Source of the DNA: Ridgeia piscesae
Taxonomy: Eukaryota > Annelida > Polychaeta > Sabellida > Siboglinidae
Direction of reading: 5' to 3'
Assembly (NCBI GenBank): GCA_025642075.2
Contig: JAODUO010001225.1
Location: 1-64,000 of the forward strand
Length of the DNA: 64,000 nucleotides
The position numbers were made by a program, and so were the translations under genes. Shown here piece after piece: positions 29,916 to 41,351 of the stretch (its first letter is position 1; each line of letters starts with the position of its first letter). Below the pieces are notes generated by a model that searched no databases, was not told the origin of the DNA, and worked only from the letters and a program-made list of their open reading frames with translations.

Positions 29916-31015
29916 AAAAAAAATTAGTTTAAATTTCATTTCTTTTAATTTTAAGGGGTAATCCGTTTAATTTCTTTAAAACACAATGAGGTATTTAAAA
30001 TTTCAAAATGGTATTTCATACCTGTATGCAAAATGACCATTATTCTGCAGAAAACAATTGTTTAAATAATGTTTTAACTTGTTCCATAACAAGGATATGT
30101 AATAAATTGGTCAATATTTTCCTATTGTAGTGCAATTATACCAAGTCACTTCTCAGGCTTACTTTTCATGGAATTGCCCTGTTCACATAACTTAAAATAT
30201 TTAAATTATCAAGATTTTTCTTGAACTTGATACCCAAATAATGTATCATCCAACTAAATTCAAAACAGCTGGGTGACCAATTTTTTATCAACAGATCAGT
30301 TAATAACACTTTGCTCGCATAGCCTTTTCTGATCATATGAGAAGGATGCTAAACAGTTATCTTATAATTAAATGAGTGACCATACATGTTGCAAGGTCTC
30401 ATTTAACATGTTCACTGCAACCAGCGTTATTTCTTGAGTCAACATTGGTGATGAGTCTAGTAAATAATAAGTAATAGTAAGTAATAATAGACTGAATGAA
30501 AAAGCTGTGTTGGTGTCACTGTTTGTGATTATTTTAAGTGTTATGGTCTCTGTAAACTGGCTCTTGCTGGAAGTATTTTGTCCTTTTCATCCAAACAATG
30601 ACTTATCCATTTCCCACGTGATTGTCAGTCGATGCTCATCAAGTGTTTGCCATTTTAAATTGGTTATACTAACTCGTGCAAATCATTTAATTAGGTTCAC
30701 ATGAAACAATCCGTATCAACATGAAGTCATGGAGTAGGATATGAATGTGTTGTGTGTGTCACAGTGTTGTGGCAATTTCTTACTGCTATTCATAACACAA
30801 TTATTGGACACATCTTCGTCTTAATATTTGTCACAGCAAAATATACAGCTATGCAAATCACCAGTCAACATAAATACTGCAAATACTTTCTGAACATGTG
30901 CCACCACTAGTAAAAGTTGAGAATAAATGCCTGGTCGAAGCACTGTGTTATGTAACATCACACTGGAAGGGCACAAGTGATGATGGGAATAGAATGGTCA
31001 CCAGACTTACATCAA
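29380..31015 (+). repeat. Segmental duplication, copy B
   Basis: Second copy of the block at 18,396-20,450 plus 26,203-26,415. It lacks the RTE-like insertion: the target ATGCAAAATGA occurs once, at 30,026-30,036. It also lacks the 18-bp minisatellite. It carries its own TA tracts at 29,522-29,556 and 29,858-29,912. The homologous segments keep the same order and orientation in both copies. Confidence 0.88.
29705..29747. repeat. Strong hairpin within copy B
   Basis: CACCAAAGCACATTTCATT at 29,706-29,724 is followed by the 3-base loop CAT and then its reverse complement at 29,728-29,746 with one mismatch. The equivalent region of copy A (about 18,690) keeps only the second arm. Confidence 0.85.
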
Positions 31016-31029
31016 ATACCATAATTTTA

Positions 31030-31777
31030 ATTAGGATCATCACACCAGTGATAGTGACAATCAAATGCCATTATTTGATTTTGTGTCAGCTCATATTTAT
31101 ATGCTACTGAGATGATGTGGATGGTATGGTCATAATTATAATTAGGATCATCACACCAGTGATAGTGACAATCAAATGCCATTATTTGATTTTGTGTCAG
31201 CTCATATTTATATGCTACTGAGATGATGTGGATGGTATGGTCATAATTATAATTAGGATCATCACACCAGTGATAGTGACAATCAAATGCCATTATTTGA
31301 TTTTGTGTCAGCTCATATTTATATGCTACTGAGATGATGTGGATGGTATGGGCATAATTATAATTAGGATCATCACACCAGTGATAGTGACAATCAAATG
31401 CCATTATTTGATTTTGTGTCAGCTCATATTTATATGCTACTGAGATGATGTGGATGGTATGGTCATAATTATAATTAGGATCATCACACCAGTGATAGTG
31501 ACAATCAAATGCCATTATTTGATTTTGTGTCAGCTCATATTTATATGCTACTGAGATGATGTGGATGGTATGGTCATAATTATAATTAGGATCATCACAC
31601 CAGTGATAGTGACAATCAAATGCCATTATTTGATTTTGTGTCAGCTCATATTTATATGCTACTGAGATGATGTGGATGGTATGGTCATAATTATAATTAG
31701 GATCATCACACCAGTGATAGTGACAATCAAATGCCATTATTTGAATTTATGTTAGCTCATATTTATATGCTACTGAG
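31030..31777. repeat. 111-bp minisatellite, about 6.7 copies
   Basis: Units start with ATTAGGATCATC at 31,030, 31,141, 31,252, 31,363, 31,474, 31,585 and 31,696. They are almost identical; the clearest difference is a single TGGGCAT for TGGTCAT in the third. The last, partial unit has diverged slightly. The minus strand is open throughout only because 111 is divisible by three. Confidence 0.97.
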
Positions 31778-33309
31778 TTATGCACACAAGAAGGTATTTT
31801 CAACCACAGTTCTTAATGCAGACTCCAAATAGCCCAATTTTGAGCCAACACAACACATGCATATGCAGAGCTTAAATTATTAATAATAATAATATATATT
31901 TAATGTTTTTATTTTTATTAGTATTGATTTTTTGGTGAAGATTGGAAGGTTCGTAATGGCCGTTTACAATATAATGAAGCTTTCTATGTCAATGATTTGT
32001 GCGGGGATTATGTTCCATATACACATAGAGTGAGAAAACAACTGCATTGATGCAGTATCTAGAACCAACACAGAGGTCATGGTTCCGTGACTGTAGCAGA
32101 AGGTCTGGGGAGAAGAGTTATGAAGAATCATGTTATTTTGCAAACTGTTTGTAAACAATAACATAACCACAAAAGCTCTCCCTGTTATACCAAAGTCCTT
32201 TAATCACTTGGAAGCAGCACCTTTCAATGAAAGTAGGTTTTGAATATATAAGAGTTCAGTAAACAGCTTTATGTCAACTTAAGCAGTGGAAACTAGTGGA
32301 AGTCTCCATTTATCAACACATATACTAGGAAAAAAGGACATCAAAATCAACAATAACAATATGATTATTTCTTGATTATAAACTTAGTATATGTGTCAAA
32401 CAAAAGGAAATACATAAAATGCCACAAACAGTTTCCATGGAAAAGTGCACTATTTGTTATAAAACAATTGATTGCAATTTTGTGTCTCATGCATCAAAGG
32501 CTTTAAAGCATGTCTGTAATGAACATATACAAGCCAAGCATTAGTAGACGGGTAACGTCAGGACTACAAAGTTGTTGAAATTGAATATTTATAATAATTA
32601 CTACCAGTAGACTATCTTGTAGACATGTGATAGCATGTAGATAGAAAACAATGCACTGATTACATCTTTTACACTTGTGGCAGGAAATATCATGTTGAAG
32701 CAGGCATAATTGCCACCAAAACATGCCCACACATTAAACTGCCTCTGGTTTTCCCACTTCACATCAGCACTTTCTTGATAACTAAATCAGACGACAGGCC
32801 TGCCTAGTAACAATCCTGTGATTACATGTTTTCCAAGTTTCAAACTCTTGTGACTTTCAGTGTGTTGCTTCCCAATTCCAGCATTAGTTCATATCAAAAC
32901 TAGTAGAAGGTCTATAGTCTTATAGCGTGTAGGTGTATGAACTAATCCACATCTCATCAGAAGCAACGCCCCCATAGTCAGACCTTCACATTGTTGATTG
33001 AATGAAAATAAAATGAAACGTATTATATATCATTGGATCGAATAATCCATTATGGTTCCATGTAATGTGCAAAAAGGTGTACAAAATGATCAAACAAAAT
33101 ACATAACAGAGCCCAAATAACTTGTGCCTCTACATCCCTACATTTCACTGTGGCAAAAATGACTGGCAGCGACTACAGAAAGTTTGTTATTATCATAAAA
33201 AATGACAATGTTCCACCACACGGTCTTCAGTGGACTTTTCCATGTTAACATATATATCTTCTTATTATTATTTTGAGCTCATCACTCTTGAATGTAGTCG
33301 TCACATACA
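31778..33309. other. Non-coding intronic stretch
   Basis: AT-rich, with no ORF showing recognisable similarity. It borders the 3' remnant of the minus-strand LINE at about 33,310. Confidence 0.5.
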
Positions 33310-33587
33310 TCGCTAACGTTTACCGTTGACGCATATTCCATGAAAGGTCTAACAAACGTTTGGCAACTTGTTTCAATGGCCTTGGGCATCTGTTGATGTT
33401 GCGCTTTATGAAGACTGTGGTGTTGTTGCCATTCTTTGTCACATTGTTGATGTGGTCATTCCGAGACAGAGGTCTGGCGCCTTTAACCTCCTTTGGATGG
33501 AGTCATTGGTGACAATTTGTTGTCCTATTGTTCAAGTGTTTTGGATTATGTTGCATTTTTCTGGGTTAGACTCCATCAGCCACTTTT
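33310..33587 (-). pseudogene. Jockey-like LINE, 3' piece of a split copy
   Basis: In shifting minus-strand frames this reads as the part of a reverse transcriptase just after the catalytic motif: KWLMESNPEKC, then HINNVTK, NNTTVFIKRNINRCPRP and a LSWNMRQR-like end. This is what is missing from the 3' side of the piece at 36,576-37,105, which stops at RLQTWE. The two pieces become continuous when the plus-strand LINE between them is removed. The sequence loses similarity beyond 33,310, so the rest of the element is deleted. Confidence 0.65.
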
Positions 33588-36575
33588 TCGTTGTATTCGT
33601 GCGCGCCTGAACTGCCACAAGGGGTAATTGTCTCGCCATGATGATCGCTTACACAAGTCACCAATTTTGCCAAGCCATGAAATCGCTCATGCGCGTCTCC
33701 AGGGAGGTCTACTATAACCTGAAGCAATTGGACATTTGTTATGCAATACCAACACACAGAGGGAACACTTGCAGTCGGTTTCTTCTGCGAGCACCAAAAC
33801 CAATTCAACCCATTGTGACAACGACGAGGAACTCTGTTGTTAAACAAACTGGTATCAACTATGCTAGCTTGATTTTACTGACTTCGTCGGAATCACCAAG
33901 CTGCTCTGATCGATCTCTTACCAGTGCTGTGACGTGTGTGCTCCTCAACACTCGATCTGTCTGTAATAAACCAGTAACAGTTAAAGAACACACGTTTGAT
34001 CAAAAAACTGATTTAATGTTCCTGACCAAAACATGGTGCAAACCAAGCAAGACTTCTGTTCTCAACGAGTTAACCCCGCCAGGTTGAAGCTTCATTGGCG
34101 AGTGCCGTTCGTTGAAGCGAGGAGGCGGTGTCGGATTGTTATACAAGTCGGCATATAAATTCCGCAAGACTACAACCAAACGATATGACACATTTGAATA
34201 TTTAGACGTTAACTCAACGCACACGTCGAGGCCTGTGCATGTTGTCATCATTTACCGTTCGCTGACCACCTCCATCCAGTCATTCCTTGACGAATTTGCA
34301 ACGTACATAAACAAAATAGTTGTTACACAGCAAGACATCCTCATTGTCGGTGATTTCTATCTTCTCTGTGAATTTAATAGTGCGCCTGATGTAAAGGTAT
34401 TGCATGACATTTTAGCAGAAAACAACTTAAAACAACATGTCACAGAACCCACACATATGAAGGGACACATGTTAGAATTGGTGATAACACGCTCATCTAG
34501 TTCAATCGTTTCATCAACTTCAGCGTACCCCTGCAGCATATCAGACCACTACAGTGTCGTTTTCCATCTATCGTCGGCTAGCCCTGTGCCTGTTCGTGCC
34601 AGCTGCATGATTTTCGCAGACTTGATTTCGCTCGCCTCGAAACTGACCTTTCTTCACGTCTTGCATCTGTAGGTATATATAATAATACTCTAGATGTAAA
34701 TACCATGATTGGCCAGTACGAGCATGTGGTTTTTATCAACCATTGACTTGCATTCCCCAGTTACTGTGAGAATGAAAGCTTGCCGACGCAAGGAACCTTG
34801 GTATAATGACAACATCCATGAAGCCAGGGTCTTAAGATGTGCAAACAAGAAGAGATTGAGATCAACAAAACTCGAGGTGCATCGCCAGATGTTAGTTGAG
34901 CATCGAACAGCGGTCAACAACATGATTAAGCGAGCGAAGCGTACTCACGACGAGTCAGGGTTGTCATCACTTGACCAGCGAACATGCTTTCGTGTAGTTA
35001 ACACTCTGTTAAAGCCACCGGGAATAATTCTTCCACAATCTAACACTGAAGCACTGTGCAACGATTTCGCAACCTACTTTGCAGAGAAAACACAAGGAAT
35101 TAGAATGCAGATAAGCACAATGCTGACCAAGACGAAGACTATTCTATCGACACTGGCAGCCAACGTTTGTCAAATGAACTCGATCGACTGCTACCCACGA
35201 GTGAAGAGGAAATAAAGAACATCATCAGATTGTGCCCTCCAAAAACATGCAGTCTGGACTCTTGCCCCACTGATCTGTTGAAGAAAAGAGTAGGTGTACA
35301 CGTTCGTTATCTGGTGGCAATAGTGAATAACAGCTTTAAGCAAAGAGTCTTTCCGTTCACTTTGAGGACAGCAATAGTAAAAACGCTTCTCAAATCCGAC
35401 ACTCTCGACAAAGACCTGTCAAAGAATTACAGACCTGCGAGGCGACTCACAGACTGTAATGGGGAAGTCAAACGATGCGTGGCACATGTTGAAATCTTTA
35501 CATCAAAACATCAACTGAAGACGTACAGGGGTTGTTGCTTTACTATATGAGATGATACGGTTTCACCATCAGACCGCTTCAGGAATCTGGGAGTTCACAT
35601 GGACCAACATCTGTCGATGACAGATCATGTGACTGCTGTGTGTGCCGCATGTAACTACCATCTATACAGACTCTTATCAATACGGCACTAGCTAACAACC
35701 GAAGCCGTGACAAATGCAGTCAACGTTCTCGTCACCTCTAGCCTGGACTACAGCAAGTCACTCTTACATAGCATAACGTTATCACAGACAGCTCGGTTCA
35801 GCGTGTCCAGATCAATGCAGCCAGGCTAATAACATGCACCAGTAAACACGACCACATCACACCAGTGTTGAAGGAGCTGCATTGGCTGCCAGTTGAGAGC
35901 CAAATTGCCTGGCAATGACTTTTAAATGCATGACTGGTTTGGCACCGTCTTATCTTGCTGAACTTGTTCAACCACGAAAGCGTGACGGACGCCTACGCCA
36001 GAACTATGCGCCAATATTGCACCAAGGCATAACTAAGAAGTGTATTGGCGATTCGGCATTTGGCGCAGCAGCACCACGACTATGGAATGAATTACCTGTG
36101 AACATTCGTGCATCTGGAACATTATCTAAGTTTAGAAAGTGTTTAAAGACATATCTTATTATTAAACATTTCAATTAATTCAAATTGGTGTGAAATGACG
36201 GACACTGTTTTATAATTTCTTTTTGGTGTTATACACGTTTTAGTCAGTGTTTATATTTTAGATTAATGTATAGATAATTTACATACACAGATTTAGTAAA
36301 GGTTTTAATTTATATTAATTTATATAATTTACATACAAAGGTTTAGTACTTTATATCTTTGAAACAGTGTTTAATTTATTTTAAATTGATTTATATGATT
36401 TATATAATTTACATACAAAGGTTTACTAGTGAACATCTTAAAACCAAAAATTTGATTTATATTAATTTATATAATTTACATTTATATTTATTAATACATT
36501 TATTATATGTCTTGTACAGCGCATCGATCCGCCATGCGCGAATGACCCTATAGAAAAACATTATTATTATTATTC
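33588..36575 (+). pseudogene. L2/CR1-like LINE with deleted reverse-transcriptase core
   Basis: Plus-strand element with an APE-type endonuclease (LLNTRSV at about 33,945, KRGGGVGLLYKS at 34,112, GDF at about 34,360, SDHYSV at about 34,545). A linker with PWYNDNIHEARV follows, then the start of reverse transcriptase (CSLDSCPTDLLKK at about 35,250, then KNYRP near 35,425). Directly after KNYRP the reading jumps to the region downstream of the catalytic site (NLGVHMDQHLS and so on), so the palm with its YADD/FADD motif is gone. The C-terminus is well preserved (AAPRLWNELPVNIRASGT, ending at 36,178). A TGA at 34,085 and other stops interrupt it. The 3' UTR ends in (ATT)n at 36,557-36,575. It sits inside the minus-strand Jockey-like LINE. 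Confidence 0.82.
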
Positions 36576-37105
36576 CCATGTTTGCAGCCTGTCTTTGTTG
36601 TTTGCGCCATATTTTGTGTTGATGTTGCGATATATGAAATAGTCGTCAGTGAAGAATTGTACAGCTGAGGAAACTTGGTTTGGTAGATCGTTTATGTAGC
36701 AAAGGAAGTGGATGGGTGCAAGTACAGATCCGTGTGGGAAGCCTGAGGTCACTGCGGCCGATGAAGACTTTTTCCCTTCCTGGATCACTTCCTGTGTGTG
36801 GCTGCTTAGAAAGCTTTTCACCCATTCTAGCATATTTCCTCGCATACTGTAATGATAAGAGTTTGGTTGCCAGACAGTGGTGGGGCACTTTGTTAAATGC
36901 CTTTGAGAAGTCCAGCAGCACAGCGTCAATCTGACCACCCTCGTCGAGGCACTTTGCAAGGTCGTCGACTGTTTGAATGAGTTGAATTTCACAGGAACTG
37001 CATGTACGAAACCCATGTTGATGGCCAGACAGGATGTTGTGACATTCCAAGTGGTCCATTAAGTTACTGTGTATGATATGTTTCAATGTTCTCATGACAT
37101 GCAGG
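36576..37105 (-). pseudogene. Jockey-like LINE, reverse-transcriptase piece
   Basis: The minus strand encodes HNILSGHQHGFR, DAVLLDFSKAFNKVPHHCL, then after a frameshift WVKSFLSSHTQ, SGFPHGSVLAP and FFTDDYFIYRN. These are reverse-transcriptase motifs in the right order. The catalytic motif reads FTDD where an active enzyme has F/YADD, and GFPHG replaces the usual GVPQG. It continues upstream into the piece at 41,352-42,610 once the CR1-like insertion is removed, and downstream into 33,310-33,587. Confidence 0.8.
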
Positions 37106-38243
37106 AAGGTGAAAAGGGAGAAAGTGACAGTAGAGAAGGAGGGAGGGACAAGGTGTAGAGAACGACCCCCCTTGGGACGCGTGCGCGGGGGGAAGTTTGT
37201 GTGAGTGTGCGTGCGTTGGTGTGTATCACGCTCTTCTCGTGTGCGCTCACCAGAATCGGTTTAACTCCCGATTCAGGGTAAAGTGACAGACGCTCGGATA
37301 TTTTATTCACAAATTGAAGTTCACGTTCGTATATATAATTTCAAAAGATATACATTGCGTTGGCAATAGACTTTAACATAGTACTAGTAACATCGAAGTC
37401 ACTGCGTGTCTGTTGCCAGTCCACTACAGCGCTCCTACATTTTAAAATTCTAAATACATGCCGGTAATTTTGATAATCTCGATAAGTATGAGCTTCAGTC
37501 TCATACTCATGTTTTAATTTAGGCAGCCAAAAGGAGGGAGAGTCGCGAGCATCTTCCGTCGCTCTCGATCTCCGCTCTCCCCGGTCTCTCCGGTCTCTCT
37601 CTGATTAAAACCACGCTCTCTCCTTTTATTGTAAACCGTTAAATTAACCAGTGTGCATCTGTGCGCATGTGTAATTAACAATTCCGGTCGCAAGGTTTGC
37701 CCAAAGACGCTAGTTTAACATCATCACGTACTCGAGAAACACCTGCAAATCTATACAAATTCAACCTTTGTCCAAACTGTCTCCGCTAGGATTTAGTCAA
37801 TGTTCAGTAAATCACTCGCTGGTAATATATGACTATTAAGATCCGCTCCGCCGGTGTGGTCCAGGATGGGTTTCCATTGAAGCCCTCGAGTGGGTAAACA
37901 TCTTTAGAATTCGCCGGGGCTTTGTGTCCGCCGATTTGGCCTTGCTCTGGTTTTGCCTCTGTGTTAAGTAATACTTTCTAGACTAATAACGCTATATTTT
38001 ATACACCATTAAATATTAAGCGGGTGGGTTTTTACAAAGGGGACAGGATATGAGAGAAGTAGATGCGACAGGAGGAAAGACGAATGGAAGAACGCAAGTG
38101 AGAGTAGATGTGACCAAACGGAAGTCGATAACAAGGACGATGACAGGAAGAAAAGAGACAGGAAGGAAAGGAACAACAGAGAAAGCGGCAGGGGGAAAGT
38201 CAGCAACCAGGGAGATGCAAAACGGAGGAGCTACTCTGAAGCA

Positions 38244-38816
38244 GTGATCGAGGGGGCATTGAGAACAGAAAGGGTATTTATGGGAGACTCCATTTTGCGA
38301 AAGACAGACAGGACATTAAGCAAAGGAGAAGACGTTGTTGTTTGTCTTCCGGGGGCTAGGATAGAGCATGTGACTGAACTGGTAGAGAACGTATTGGGGC
38401 ATGGCCAAGGGGGGTCTATATTGGTACACGTAGGGACGAACAATGCAGACAGGGGTGGAACAACCAGGATAGTAAAGAGATACAGAGAGTTGGTAGAGAC
38501 ACTGAAGAAGACAAGAGTTGAACAGATCATACTATCAGGAATCTTGCCAGTGATGAGGGGAAGGGGAGTAATGTATAGTATCTGCAAGAGGATGGCAATT
38601 AACGCATTACTAGAGCAGGTGTGTGAAGAAGAAGGAGTTGGATTTGTAGATTTGTGGGGATATTTTGTTGGGAAAGAAGATATGTATATGACAGATGGCC
38701 TCCATGGGCGCAGCAGTGTTCTCCGAGAACCTGCTTCGATCGATGGACAATGGAACAGGTTGCAACTTTTTAAACTAGTTTTGCAGGGGGTGATACACAG
38801 AGAAGTCAAATATTAG
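38244..38816 (+). pseudogene. CR1-like ORF1, SGNH-hydrolase domain
   Basis: A 190-codon open frame whose N-terminal extension overlaps a basic, lysine-rich reading at 38,050-38,247. The domain carries the SGNH-hydrolase blocks: GDSIL (residues 14-18, nucleophile Ser16), HVGTNN (62-67, block III Asn) and DGLH (151-154, the Asp-His pair). Esterase-type ORF1 proteins are known in CR1-group LINEs, where they accompany the RNA. Just after DGLH the frame shifts: another frame reads GAAVFSENLLRSMDN, matching the expected C-terminal helix. The original protein was therefore longer and is now broken. Confidence 0.8.
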
Positions 38817-38854
38817 AGGCATAGATAAAGATAGCAAAAAGAAATATACGGAAT

Positions 38855-41250
38855 TTGGTTATAAATGTGTTTGTTTAAATGCAAGGAGCATAGTGAACAA
38901 ACGAAATGAACTAAACAATATGGTAGAAGATATTGACCCTCACATAATAGGTATAACTGAATCTTGGGCCACCCCCAATATATCAGAAGCCGAATTAGGA
39001 ATGACTGACAGGATATGTAATGTTTAGGAAAGATAGATTAGGAAGAAGGGGAGGCGGAGTTATTTTATATATTAAAGAATCCATCCAGGCTTAGGAAATA
39101 AAATTAGAAAAAGAAGCAGAATGTGAAGAAGCTGTCTGGTGTAACATAGTTACAGGAAACTCAACATTAACTGTTGGGTTAGTGTATCGGAGTCCAAACA
39201 TAAGCGTAGAAGAGAATGAAAAAAATACATAACGCTATCAAAGAAGTGAGTAAACGGGACTGTATTATTATGGGGGATTTTAACCATGGGCATATACAGT
39301 GGACATCTCTACAGAGTACCGGGAGAGAGGATCAAGAGTTTTTAAATTTAGTTCAAGATAATTTCCTTTCTCAACATGTGTTAGAAGCAACCAGGGGCGA
39401 GAATGTGTTAGACATAGTATTGAGCTCACAGAAGGAATTTGTTGATAATGTCAAAATATGTGAGCCACTGGGGTGTAGTGATCACAACCAGATACATTTT
39501 ATCATCAAAGTAAAGGGAGAACGGAATAGAAAAATAAGGTACAGGAAACAATTTCACAAAGGAAGATATAAGGACATGAGGGAATATTTAGCAAAGATAG
39601 ACTGGAATAAAACACTGAAGAATAAGACAGCAACAGAATGCTGAAATATTTTAAAGAGTGAAATTGACTGCATCGTTGACAAATTTGTTCCGTTGAAAAA
39701 ACAGGGGAAACGGTCAAAGAAGAAACACTTATCGAAGGAAGCCATTAGAAAAATCAAGTACAAGCAAATGATGTGGAAGAGATATAGACATACTGGAAGT
39801 GAAGAAGACTATAGCATTTATAAAGAAGCACTTAATCAAGCTACAGCTGAAATTAGAAATTCAAAGAGAAGCTACGAACAAAAAATAGCTTTTAATATAA
39901 AACATGACAGCAAGAGTTTGTATGCGTATGTTCGAAGTAAACAGAAAGTTCAGGATAAGGTCGGTCCTCTAGAAGGTAGTGATGGAAACATAATAACAGA
40001 GTGATTCTTAATGGCAGAAAACCTAAATGAGTACTTTAGTTCGGTGTTTACCAGGGAAGATATTAGTATATTACCAGTACTTGAGACTAAGTTCGAAGGG
40101 AGAGAGTTTGACTATTTAGGACAACTAATTGTAACCCCAACAATGGTAGCTATGAAAATAAGAGACATGAAGGATAATAAATCACCTGGAGTGGATGGGA
40201 TTCCTCCAAAATTACTATTGGAAATTGTAGAACAAATCAGCATACCGCTTGCAACAGTGTTCAATTTGTCATTAGAGGAGGGAATAGTTCCGTTAGAATG
40301 GAAAGAAGCAAACATTATACCATTATTTAAAAAAGGTTCGAGAAACAAGTCAGAGAACTATAGACCAGTGAGTTTAACATCAGTGATTTGCAAACTATTA
40401 TAAAGACTAATTAAAGATCACCTGGTTGATTTTCTTGTTAAAAATAAATTGATAAACCCATCTCAACATGGGTTTTTAAAAGCGAGGTCATGCTTAACAA
40501 ATGTGTTACAAAGATGTCACAAAGTGGGTAGATGAGGGATCACCAGTAGATATAATCTATTTGGATTTAAAAAAGCCTTTGACAAAGTGCCACACCAAAG
40601 ACTACTACTTAAACTAAAGGCCCATGGCATAGGAAATGGTATGATCAACTGGATAGAAAAATGGCTTATTGATAGAAGACAAAGAGTAGTAGTTGATGGG
40701 GAGGTTTCAAATTGGAAATCAGTTTTGAGTGGAGTACCGCAGGGATCAGTACTGGGACCTATTTTATTATTAATATATATCAATGATTTGGATGATGACA
40801 TAACAAGCAAGGTGTTGAAGTTTGCGGACGACACAAAAGTGTTTAGGAAAATTAAAAGTGATGCAGATAGACAGCATTTACAAGATGATCTTAATAAGTT
40901 GATAGAATGGTCTGAGAAGTGGCAAATGCTGTTTAATTTTGGAAAGTGTAAGTGCCTCCACACAGGACATGGGAATGAAAATGCACAATATACAATGGGT
41001 GGTACTGTACTAAATACTACCTTAAAGGAAAATGACTTAGGGTTAACTATTAGTGCTGACATGAAGATATCAGAACAGTGTGGAATTGCAGCAGCGAAGG
41101 GAAACCAAATTATTGGATTAATTAGGCAAAATATAGTGTAACAGTAAACGAATGGAACATATTATCAGCTGATTGTGTAGGTGCTAGTAGTGTTAATATA
41201 TTTAAAAATAAAATCGACATATACCTAAGACGGGCGGGGTATACTTAGAT
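38855..41250 (+). pseudogene. CR1-like ORF2, endonuclease and reverse transcriptase
   Basis: The endonuclease begins CVCLNARSIVNKRNEL and IIGITESW (about 38,870-38,970). After frameshifts it continues with IMGDFNHGHI (39,273) and CSDHNQIHF (about 39,475). The linker and reverse transcriptase lie mostly in one frame from 39,216, interrupted by stops at 39,642, 40,002 and 40,401: NKSPGVDGIPPKLL, ENYRPVSLTSVICKLL, PSQHGFLKARSC, KAFDKVPHQRLLLKLKAHGI, SGVPQGSVLGP and KFADDTKVF (FADD at about 40,821). At 41,140 the protein jumps from LIRQNIV to TVNEWNILSADC, so roughly the C-terminal 130 residues expected in relatives are mostly deleted, but the extreme end IDIYLRRAGYT is kept. Confidence 0.85.
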
Positions 41251-41351
41251 AGATAGGTTGGACTCTCGATAAGCCAAATGGCTTCCTAGTCCACCCGCCA
41301 TCTAGAGTTGAATCTCTAGGTGGCAATCTTGTTAAATCTTGTTAAATGTCT

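Larger units (their letters stand above)
37106..41351 (+). mobile_element. CR1-like LINE inserted in a Jockey-like LINE
   Basis: A 4.2-kb element with a 5' leader (37,106-38,040, purine-rich start, no ORF recognised), ORF1 (38,050-38,816), ORF2 (38,855-41,250) and a short 3' UTR ending in two copies of TCTTGTTAAA. The hexamer TGCAGG occurs at both edges (37,100-37,105 and 41,352-41,357), a likely short target-site duplication. The flanking Jockey-like reading resumes in register across the gap. Stops, frameshifts and an internal deletion make it inactive. The clade call rests on the SGNH-type ORF1, ORF2 motif order and the 3' end. Confidence 0.85.

Noticed and set aside
31027..31737. 236-codon minus-strand ORF
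   Set aside because: It is the 111-bp minisatellite read in its stop-free frame; no start context, splice sites or homologue seen.
34700..34923. Minus-strand ORFs inside the LINE regions (for example 34,690-34,923 and 38,231-38,809)
   Set aside because: They are antisense shadows of the plus-strand LINE proteins.
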